A stretch of DNA of 6,347 bases from Candidatus Delongbacteria bacterium. Lineage in GTDB: Bacteria > UBA4055. Positions within the stretch are counted from its first letter, which is position 1. Every line of letters begins with the position of its first letter. Below are positions 1-5,430 of this stretch, piece by piece. Where the stretch lies: NCBI GenBank assembly GCA_022013635.1, contig JAKLPX010000315.1:1-6347 (forward strand). The letters are read 5' to 3'. The position numbers were made by a program, and so were the translations under genes. The notes beneath the pieces are model-generated. The model ran no database searches. It was given only the letters and a program-made list of their open reading frames with translations, and was not told where the DNA came from.

Positions 1-467
1 ATGTTGTGATATGCTCAGGTGTGGTTGAATATTTAAAAAATGACGAATTGTGGATCAAACAAGTATCCGGAGTTCTCAAACCTAACGGAATATTGATTGT
101 GAATGTTACGAATGCTTATGCAATAAGAAGATGGTCAATGCCGTTCATTAATATTTTTAAGTCCATTCCAGGCATATTTGCGACAATGAACTTCATAAAA
201 ACAAAGATATTGAGAATGGAGAAATTAAACAGCTTTCCCTTTAAACCAAGAGTTCACAGTCCCAAACAATTTGATAAATTTATGAATTCACAAGGTTTAA
301 AAAAATTATCGCATAATTATTTCGATTTCTCAATTTTTCCATACCCGGTTGATACCGTGTTAAATTTCATACTTTTAAAAGCAAGAAAGAGGATGGAAAA
401 ATACACAAAAACCAATGCATGGCTGACCGGAAACGGTTATATTGTCAAATGTAAAAAAAACAGGTGA
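1..467 (+). CDS. Class I SAM-dependent methyltransferase, C-terminal part (5' partial)
   Basis: This is the 3' portion of a methyltransferase; its start and SAM-binding glycine loop lie before the window. The first complete codon is at position 3, and the GTG at 6 is internal, not a start. The opening residues, VVICSGVVEYL, match the strand and following helix in the middle of the Rossmann-like fold (compare 'fDvVv..gvLEHl' in UbiG-like enzymes). LKPNGILIVNVTN, about 25 residues later, matches the next conserved strand (LkPgG.lvi..pN). The rest is a basic and aromatic C-terminal segment with HSPKQFDKFM, a typical 'fs..el..ll...Gf' element. The methyl acceptor cannot be told from this part. 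The gene ends with TGA at 465-467, 61 bp before vapB, with no convincing hairpin terminator between them. The methyltransferase superfamily is well supported; the subfamily is unknown. Confidence 0.75.
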   Translation, partial: VVICSGVVEYLKNDELWIKQVSGVLKPNGILIVNVTNAYAIRRWSMPFINIFKSIPGIFATMNFIKTKILRMEKLNSFPFKPRVHSPKQFDKFMNSQGLKKLSHNYFDFSIFPYPVDTVLNFILLKARKRMEKYTKTNAWLTGNGYIVKCKKNR

Positions 468-493
468 AAAAGAGCTGTGAAAAAACAAAAGAC

Positions 494-522
494 TTGACTT
501 ATACGATGATGTATCGTATATT
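494..522 (+). promoter_or_regulatory. Promoter of vapBC (TTGACT-17-TATATT)
   Basis: A sigma70-like promoter is visible: -35 TTGACT at 494-499, a 17-bp spacer, and -10 TATATT at 517-522. Each hexamer matches the consensus at five of six positions. Seven bases after the -10 box is A529 of the vapB ATG, so the transcript may be leaderless or nearly so. There is no purine-rich ribosome binding site in 507-528. This is read from sequence only; no start site has been measured. Confidence 0.6.
500..520. promoter_or_regulatory. Operator palindrome for VapB/VapBC autoregulation
   Basis: This is a perfect inverted repeat, TATACGAT (500-507) and ATCGTATA (513-520), with a 5-bp spacer and its centre at 510. 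It covers most of the -35/-10 spacer and the first four bases of the -10 box. VapB antitoxins usually bind such palindromes with an N-terminal DNA-binding domain, and VapC acts as co-repressor. Binding here would block RNA polymerase. The symmetry is seen directly; the role is inferred from family knowledge. Confidence 0.6.
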
Positions 523-528
523 GGTTCT

Positions 529-735
529 ATGAAAGTAACAGCAATAATACAAGATGATTTAATCAAAGAAGTAATGGCAAAGACCAAAGCTAAAAATATT
601 ACGGAGTCTCTTAAAACCGCATTAACGGAATGGCTTAGAATGCAGAAATTGAAAGAACTTAACAGACAGGTTGCCGAAAGTCCTCTTGAGTTCAAATACA
701 GCGCTGAAGAGATCAGAGAAATAAATCGTAAATGA
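529..735 (+). CDS. vapB: VapB-family type II antitoxin
   Basis: A 68-residue protein that resembles the small VapB antitoxins of the DUF2191 type. The N-terminal ~40 residues (MKVTAIIQDDLIKEVM, then KAKNITESLKTALTEWLR) have the ribbon-helix-helix pattern: a short strand for DNA contact, then two helices with the 'D..L..e....a....k.eai..Al.e' signature. The acidic and charged tail from about residue 45 (SPLEFKYSAEEIREI) is the expected segment that wraps around the VapC toxin and blocks its active site. Its stop overlaps the vapC start (ATGA, 732-735), so the two genes are probably translationally coupled. The ATG at 529 is chosen because the RHH strand begins there and the promoter leaves no room for an earlier start. 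Function is inferred from sequence family and from the adjacent PIN toxin. Confidence 0.85.
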   Translation: MKVTAIIQDDLIKEVMAKTKAKNITESLKTALTEWLRMQKLKELNRQVAESPLEFKYSAEEIREINRK

Positions 736-1133
736 TAATTGCCGATACTTCAATATGGATCGATTTCTTCAGGAATAAACTTGAAGAAAAAGAAATCTTT
801 TTAAGGCTGATTGAAAATGACTATATGCTGATGCCTGAGGTTGTTGCCGGAGAACTTCTGCAGGGAGCTAAGTCTGATAAGGAAGTCAGGATCATCAAGA
901 GCTATGTGAAAAATCTTAGGAACTTTATAGAAGCCGATCTCTTTATAGTAGCCGGGGAATATTCTTACAAAAATAATCTTATAAATAAAGGTATCGGTTT
1001 TATTGATGCCGTAATCATTGCTACAGCTATAAGATCAAATTCGAAGATATGGACAAAAGACCTGAAACTTAAAGAATATCTTGAGAAAAGATATATTTAT
1101 GAACCGAGTTTATATTCTATTTATAAATCTTAG
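732..1133 (+). CDS. vapC: VapC PIN-domain ribonuclease toxin
   Basis: A complete 133-residue PIN-domain toxin, the usual length for VapC. VapC enzymes are Mg2+-dependent endoribonucleases that cut specific RNAs, often initiator tRNA or the rRNA sarcin-ricin loop; the target of this one cannot be read from sequence. The acidic active-site set is present: D5 in ADTSIWIDFF, E41 in VVAGELLQG, D92 in GIGFIDAVIIATA and D110 in IWTKDLKL. All four suggest an active nuclease rather than a decayed copy. The ATG lies inside the vapB stop (ATGA), and no separate ribosome binding site is evident, which fits coupled translation and antitoxin-first synthesis. The TAG stop at 1131-1133 is only 3 bp from the stop of the convergent pseudogene, and no terminator is visible after vapC. 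Confidence 0.92.
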   Translation: MIIADTSIWIDFFRNKLEEKEIFLRLIENDYMLMPEVVAGELLQGAKSDKEVRIIKSYVKNLRNFIEADLFIVAGEYSYKNNLINKGIGFIDAVIIATAIRSNSKIWTKDLKLKEYLEKRYIYEPSLYSIYKS

Positions 1134-1136
1134 CGA

Positions 1137-1741
1137 TCACTTCAACAACATCATTTTTCTGCTCTGAAGCGACTTCCAGTCTGCTTTGAGGTTGTAAATA
1201 TATAGTCCCGAAGTCAGATCTTTTGCATTAAACTCAGCTTTGTGTATTCCCTTATCCATCTTACCGTTCACGAGAGTCTGAACAAGCTGTCCCTTGTAAG
1301 AGGAAGTGAATTTTCTTCGATACCGAATAAATTCTGTAATCATTTTCCGCAAAAAATACAGGATCCGTATTGATATTATTGATATAATCACCGATATTAT
1401 TTGCATAAGTCGCGTTGTAGAAAAAATGGAAATCGTATCTCCCCCCCTTCATATCGCAATTATAAAAATCAGGACTAGATCCAATTCCTCTGATAGCTAT
1501 TTGGCTACCTTCAGGAGCAGTATTATTCCATATTATATTATTATAGAGTTTTGGGGCGCATGAATTATCGAAAGCACTATATATATTTATTCCGCCACCT
1601 TTACCGTCGCAGATATTATCAGCAACTGTATTATTTATGAAAACTGTGCAGGCATTTGCGCAATAAACACCACCGCCGTAAATAGTAGAATGATTGCCGG
1701 AAATAAGATTGTTTATCACAAAACTGTTTTCACCCCTTTCT
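1137..1741 (-). pseudogene. Remnant of a T9SS-secreted beta-helix surface protein
   Basis: This is a decayed gene in two frames. In the frame running from about 1741 to 1318 there is right-handed parallel beta-helix sequence: FVINNLISGNHS, GGGVYCANACTVFINNTVADN, GGGINIY, LYNNIIWNNTAPEGSQI, and DPVFFAENDYRIYSVS near its end. That frame then turns into unrelated residues and stops at 1261-1263. From about 1300 to 1137 a different frame encodes YKGQLVQTLVNGKMDKGIHK, AKDLTSGLYIYNLKAD and a basic end, SRKMMLLK. This is the last ~50 residues of a type A T9SS C-terminal sorting domain. The linker and the early 'NYPNPF'-like part of the domain are missing, so an internal deletion with frame change is likely. 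No signal peptide, start codon context or ribosome binding site is seen, and the beta-helix reads straight out of the miaA stop. The ancestral protein would have been exported and fixed to the cell surface; this copy should not be functional. Confidence 0.75.
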
Positions 1742-2629
1742 TCAAAGCTCAAACCAATTGATCCCTTCGATCCTTTTGAACCAGGTGATCTGGCGTTTGG
1801 CGAAGTGGCGGGTGTTGGTCTTGATGAGTTCGATCATGATGTCTTTCGTGATATCGCCTTTCAGGAATTCGATGACTTCCTTGTATCCGATGGTTTTCTT
1901 GAAGCGCTTGAGTTCAGAACCGAATTTTTGGACAAGACCTTCGACTTCTTCTATCAAACCCGAATTGATCATCTTGATGACGCGTGTGTTGATATTCTCG
2001 AAAAGTTTTTCCCGTTCGGCATTGAGACCGATGTAAACGGGTTGAAAGAACTGTTCCGCCTTATGTTCTGAATGGAGTTCAGATATTTTTCTTCCGGTAA
2101 AATGATATACTTCGAGTGCGCGGTGAATTCTTTGCTTATTTGCCGAAGGTGTTTTTTGTGCGTATTCAGGGTCAATATTTTTAAGTATCTCGTAACAGTC
2201 TGAAATTTCTGATCGTTCAAGTTCTTTCCTGTATTCTAGCTTCTCATTGTCGTCAATGCCGATATCCTCAAAAAATCCGTGGACAGCCGATTGTATGTAA
2301 AGTCCGCTCCCGCCGCAGATCAGAGCTTTTTTGCCTTGAGAATATATGTTTGAAAGCTCTTCCCGAACTTCATTTCCGTAAATATAAGAATTATAGATGT
2401 CGTCAGTCGGGTCAATTATATCTATGAAATGATGAATGATCTTTTTCATATCCTCGGGTGATGGTTTCGCTGTCCCGATAGACATCTCTCTGACCATCTG
2501 TCTTGAGTCTGCCGAAATTATTTCATATCCGAATTTTTCGGCAATTTCCATGGCAACTGATGATTTGCCGATGGCGGTAGGGCCGACTATTATGGGTATT
2601 TTAAGTTCAGATATTGGAGAATATGACAT
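1742..2629 (-). CDS. miaA: tRNA dimethylallyltransferase MiaA
   Basis: MiaA transfers a dimethylallyl group to N6 of A37, next to the anticodon of tRNAs reading U-starting codons. This is the first step to (ms2)i6A. The 295-residue protein is complete and near normal length. Motifs in order: P-loop GPTAIGKS (16-23); ISADSRQ with the probable catalytic base D41; IGTAKP (51-56); HHFIDIIDP (66-74); GGSGLYI (106-112); NKQRIHRALEVYHFTGR (164-180); then the RVIKMINSGLIEEVEGL and TIGYKEV blocks; and a C-terminal RHFAKRQITWFKR that contacts tRNA. Two local differences are seen: Ser108 stands where most members have the Thr of GGTGLY, and QMV replaces the usual QVY after SADSR. The ATG lies 1 bp after the mutL stop, so the two are co-transcribed and probably coupled. 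No terminator follows the gene; its stop abuts the pseudogene. Confidence 0.96.
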   Translation of the reverse strand: MSYSPISELKIPIIVGPTAIGKSSVAMEIAEKFGYEIISADSRQMVREMSIGTAKPSPEDMKKIIHHFIDIIDPTDDIYNSYIYGNEVREELSNIYSQGKKALICGGSGLYIQSAVHGFFEDIGIDDNEKLEYRKELERSEISDCYEILKNIDPEYAQKTPSANKQRIHRALEVYHFTGRKISELHSEHKAEQFFQPVYIGLNAEREKLFENINTRVIKMINSGLIEEVEGLVQKFGSELKRFKKTIGYKEVIEFLKGDITKDIMIELIKTNTRHFAKRQITWFKRIEGINWFEL

Positions 2630-2630
2630 T

Positions 2631-4382
2631 TTATTCTCTTTTGAATCTTTTGTTAAGCTCTTTTAAAGACATATCAATTATGACCGGTCTTCCGTGAGGG
2701 CAGACATGCGGAAATTCGCATTGGAACAATTCGTTTATCAGCTCAAGCATTTCATCTTTTGATAATTTCTGTCCTGCTTTGATCGCTCTTTTGCATGAAT
2801 AGGACGCCGCAACAGACTCCATAGAATCCATTTTATTTTTCCTGAAAAGTTTGTAATTATCAATCAGCGATAATAATTCTTTTTTTTCGTCACCGACAAT
2901 TATTCCCATCGGAGTTTCTTCTATGATATAGGTGTTCTGACCGAATTCGCTTAAAATAAAGCCTATAGAGTTTAAGTATTCTTTGATCTCATTTACTATT
3001 AACTTGTCTTCGAATGAAAGTTCAACTTTTACAGGGAAGAGCAAAACCTGTGAAGGCATCGGATCTTTTCCGAAATTTTTAAGAGCTTTTTCAAATAAGA
3101 TCCTTTCGTGGGCGACATGCTGGTCTATAATCAGTGCTCCAGACTCAACCTGAATGAAAATGTATTGATCATGTAACTGCCATATATTTTCGGAAACTAT
3201 CAGTTCGTGATTGAACTTTAATACTCTGCTGCCGATATCCTTTACATCCGGTCTGAAAAATCTTTCCTCGGTTTTATTTAAGGTATTTGATGTATAATCT
3301 ACTTTCTGTTCATTAACTTCGGATTTAGATGATTCAGTATTGCCGTATAAATTACTGCTGTTATCATTTGAACTCAAATTGAGCAGCGATTGAGAATTTT
3401 TTAAAGATTTTTCTACACCTTCAGTTATTAACCTTTTGATCTTCTGCTCTTCAGAAAATTTCACCGTCAGTTTTGAAGGATGAACATTTACAGCAATTTC
3501 ATTAAACGGCATTTCAATGAAAAGAATGTAGAAAGGATAATAACCTTTTTCAATGAGATTCTGATATGAGTTCACTATGTTGAAACTTATCATTTTACTC
3601 TCAACGATCCTACCATTTATATATAAATATTGATTGTCCTTGAATTTTCTTGCCAGTTCAGCTTTGCCGATATAGCCGGTTACAGAATAGTTGCCGATCG
3701 AGTTGTCCACTTTCAGCAATTCATCCTTGTCAATTTCAGTAAATAAAGAACGGATTCTATCATTCAATTCCTGCGGCTTAAGGTCAAATATAGTTTTTTC
3801 ATTATGGACGAATTTAAAACCAATATCATGTCTCGAAAGCGCTACTCTTTTAAAGTATGAATAAATATATTTATATTCTTTATCGGCTTCTTTTAGAAAT
3901 TTTCTTCTGGCGGGAACATTAAAGAACAGCGATTTGACCTTGATCTGTGTTGAATGTTTTGAAGGGAACGGTTTAACCTCCGAAATTGTCCCGCCCTTTA
4001 TTACGACAAGATTTCCTTCGTCTGCATCTTTAGGCTTTGAAACCGCTTCAACTATAGAAACCGAAGCTATGCTTGGAAGCGCTTCTCCCCTGAAACCCAT
4101 AGTATCAATTTTTTGAAGATCATCAAATTCAGAAATTTTTGAAGTGGCATGTCTTTCAAATGCCATCAGAAGATTCGTCTCATCCATTCCATTACCGTCG
4201 TCGGAAATTTCGATATATGTTTTACCGCCTTCATTGATCCCGATATAAATATTCTTCGATCCTGCGTCAAGAGAATTTTCAACAAGTTCTTTTACAACTG
4301 AAACAGGTCTTTCTACAACCTCTCCGGCTGCGATCTTATTTATAAGAGAATCGGGAAGTATTTTTATAGTGTTGTCAGTCAT
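2631..4382 (-). CDS. mutL: DNA mismatch repair protein MutL (endonuclease type)
   Basis: MutL links mismatch recognition by MutS to strand incision. The 583-residue protein is complete. The GHKL ATPase domain (1-~330) shows IAAGEVVERPVSVVKELVEN (17-36) with expected catalytic E32 and Mg-binding N36, DDGNGM (61-66), GFRGEALPSIASV (96-108), FFNVPARRKFL (153-163), LYINGRIV (253-260) and VNVHPSKLTVKF (298-309). A Ser/Asn-rich linker (~330-385) follows. The dimerisation and nuclease domain begins at ~395 with DQHVAHERILFE (420-431), matching the metal-binding DQHA(X)2E(X)4E motif apart from Ala to Val at 423. It also has QVLLFP (445-450), a QxLLxP sliding-clamp motif, SCKRAIKAG (529-537) and CPHGRP (561-566). 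The nuclease motifs indicate the methyl-independent type, unlike E. coli MutL. The ATG at 4380-4382 is fixed by alignment of the N-terminus; the ribosome binding site is weak (GGA 7-9 bases upstream). Confidence 0.97.
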   Translation of the reverse strand: MTDNTIKILPDSLINKIAAGEVVERPVSVVKELVENSLDAGSKNIYIGINEGGKTYIEISDDGNGMDETNLLMAFERHATSKISEFDDLQKIDTMGFRGEALPSIASVSIVEAVSKPKDADEGNLVVIKGGTISEVKPFPSKHSTQIKVKSLFFNVPARRKFLKEADKEYKYIYSYFKRVALSRHDIGFKFVHNEKTIFDLKPQELNDRIRSLFTEIDKDELLKVDNSIGNYSVTGYIGKAELARKFKDNQYLYINGRIVESKMISFNIVNSYQNLIEKGYYPFYILFIEMPFNEIAVNVHPSKLTVKFSEEQKIKRLITEGVEKSLKNSQSLLNLSSNDNSSNLYGNTESSKSEVNEQKVDYTSNTLNKTEERFFRPDVKDIGSRVLKFNHELIVSENIWQLHDQYIFIQVESGALIIDQHVAHERILFEKALKNFGKDPMPSQVLLFPVKVELSFEDKLIVNEIKEYLNSIGFILSEFGQNTYIIEETPMGIIVGDEKKELLSLIDNYKLFRKNKMDSMESVAASYSCKRAIKAGQKLSKDEMLELINELFQCEFPHVCPHGRPVIIDMSLKELNKRFKRE

Positions 4383-4408
4383 TTTAGTCCGATCATTTGT
4401 TTTTTAGG

Positions 4409-4437
4409 ATGATAAGAAAAAATATGAATATTTTCAA
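4409..4437 (-). promoter_or_regulatory. Candidate promoter for mutL-miaA (TTGAAA-17-TATCAT)
   Basis: On the minus strand, -35 TTGAAA (4437-4432) and -10 TATCAT (4414-4409) are separated by exactly 17 bp, and each hexamer matches the sigma70 consensus at five of six positions. The predicted start near 4402 would leave a leader of about 20 bases before mutL. The element begins right after the T-tract of the serA terminator, as expected where one unit ends and another starts. AT-rich DNA gives such matches by chance, so confidence is moderate. Confidence 0.45.
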
Positions 4438-4439
4438 CC

Positions 4440-4470
4440 AAAAAAAAGGCAGTCAAATGACCGCCTTTTT
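4440..4470 (-). terminator. Intrinsic terminator after serA
   Basis: Reading on the minus strand, GGCGGTC (4465-4459), loop ATTT, GACTGCC (4454-4448) form a 7-bp stem with one G-U pair, followed by eight T (4447-4440). The stem is preceded by five A, which can extend the pairing. It starts 17 bp after the serA stop and closes the serC-serA operon. The A/T flanks are symmetric, so it could also work on the plus strand, where no gene is reading toward it. Confidence 0.9.
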
Positions 4471-4486
4471 AAGTTTATAAATGGAA

Positions 4487-5416
4487 CTATTTGTTGACCT
4501 GGAATTTCGTATCGCCTTTCTCAAAATAAGCGATGATCTGCTCAACGGCAGCTATACCTGCATTGATGTTCGCTTCCTCAGTTTGAGCTCCCATCTTTTT
4601 AGGAGTAAAATAAACTCTGTCAGCATATTTTTCGTTCAGCTCTTCAGCGCAGTCTGGAGCAATATCGGAAAGATATTTAAAATCAGGTCTTTGTTCGAAT
4701 ATCATTTTAAGACCTTCCTCGCAAATAACTTCTTTCCTTGCTGTGTTTACAAGAACCGCATTTTTCGGCATTGATTCCAAAAGTCCTTTATGAATTGATT
4801 TTTTAGTCTTTTCATTTGCAGGAATATGAACAGAGACATATTGGCATTTAGAGTAAAGTTCTTCGACAGAGTGTACGACCTTAACGCCGTCTTTCGAGAT
4901 ATCTTCATCCCTGATGAACGGGTCGAAAGCATATATATCCATTCCAAAACCTTTTGCTATAGTTGCGACATATCTGCCGACATTTCCGTAAGCATGAATG
5001 CCGAGCGTTTTTCCTTTAAGCTCAGAACCTGATTTGCCGTTGAACTTACCTCTTGCCATATATATCATCATTCCGATAGCAAGTTCAGCAACCGCGTTTG
5101 AGTTCTGCCCCGGAGTATTCATTGCAACAATACCTTTTGCTTTAGCGGCTTCAAGGTCAATATTGTCATAACCGGCACCGGCTCTCACAATAACTCTTAA
5201 TCTGTCACCGGCATCAGTAACTTCCTTTGTTGCTTTATCACTTCTGACGATCATTGCATCTGCTTCTTTAGCGGCTTCGATCAATTGGGATTGCTCGGTA
5301 TATTTTTCAAGAAGTTTAAGTTCATAACCGGGAGTCTTATCCACGATCGCTTTTATCATATCCACCGCTTCTTTTGCAAATGGCTTATCTGTTGCGATTA
5401 AAATTATTTTTGACAT
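4487..5416 (-). CDS. serA: D-3-phosphoglycerate dehydrogenase, short Bacteroidetes type
   Basis: SerA oxidises 3-phosphoglycerate to 3-phosphohydroxypyruvate with NAD, the first step of serine synthesis. The 309-residue protein has the two-domain D-2-hydroxyacid dehydrogenase fold: substrate domain with VIVRAGAGYDNIDLEAAKAKGI (75-96) and NTPGQNSNAVAELAIGMM (100-117), and nucleotide domain starting with GKTLGIHAYGNVGR (135-148). It ends at FQVNK without the ACT regulatory domain of E. coli SerA, so classical serine feedback through ACT is not expected. The active-site Arg is R227 (VNTARKE) and the conserved Asp is D251 (LSDIAPD). The usual catalytic His is absent: the TPHIG block reads TPKKMGAQT (271-279), and no clear Glu follows D251. 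This pattern is typical of the Bacteroidetes-type enzyme. A strong AAGGAG site precedes the ATG; serC ends 14 bp upstream, and a terminator follows. A related hydroxyacid dehydrogenase role is possible, but the serC context favours SerA. Confidence 0.92.
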   Translation of the reverse strand: MSKIILIATDKPFAKEAVDMIKAIVDKTPGYELKLLEKYTEQSQLIEAAKEADAMIVRSDKATKEVTDAGDRLRVIVRAGAGYDNIDLEAAKAKGIVAMNTPGQNSNAVAELAIGMMIYMARGKFNGKSGSELKGKTLGIHAYGNVGRYVATIAKGFGMDIYAFDPFIRDEDISKDGVKVVHSVEELYSKCQYVSVHIPANEKTKKSIHKGLLESMPKNAVLVNTARKEVICEEGLKMIFEQRPDFKYLSDIAPDCAEELNEKYADRVYFTPKKMGAQTEEANINAGIAAVEQIIAYFEKGDTKFQVNK

Positions 5417-5422
5417 AAAGTT

Positions 5423-5428
5423 CTCCTT
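5423..5428 (-). promoter_or_regulatory. Ribosome binding site of serA
   Basis: AAGGAG on the minus strand lies 6 bases before the serA ATG, within the 14-bp gap after the serC stop. It fixes the start and is the only strong Shine-Dalgarno site in the window; vapB, vapC, miaA and mutL have weak or no such site. Confidence 0.85.
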
Positions 5429-5430
5429 GT

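Noticed and set aside
6..8. GTG as the methyltransferase start
   Set aside because: It falls within the conserved strand of the fold; the SAM-binding part must lie upstream of the window.
375..695. A 106-codon open frame on the minus strand opposite the methyltransferase end and vapB
   Set aside because: It crosses two well-supported plus-strand genes and the vapBC promoter, and shows no recognisable domain.
1169..1190. A weak hairpin as a terminator after vapC
   Set aside because: The stem needs a bulge, lies inside the sorting-domain coding sequence and has no T-tract.
1137..1406. Reading the sorting-tail frame as a separate 89-residue membrane protein
   Set aside because: The first ~35 residues are just the wrong frame of the beta-helix DNA; only the last ~50 residues match a real domain, so it is part of the pseudogene.
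1441..1447. A run of seven C (seven G on the coding strand) in the beta-helix remnant, possibly a phase-variation tract
   Set aside because: The frame is intact through the run, the gene is already truncated, and seven bases is short for a switching tract; the frame change lies over 100 bp away.
1694..2071. A 125-codon open frame on the plus strand opposite miaA
   Set aside because: It lies wholly against miaA, whose family motifs are unambiguous, and its residues show repetitive Phe/Asp/Glu bias expected of the complement; no ribosome binding site or family motif.
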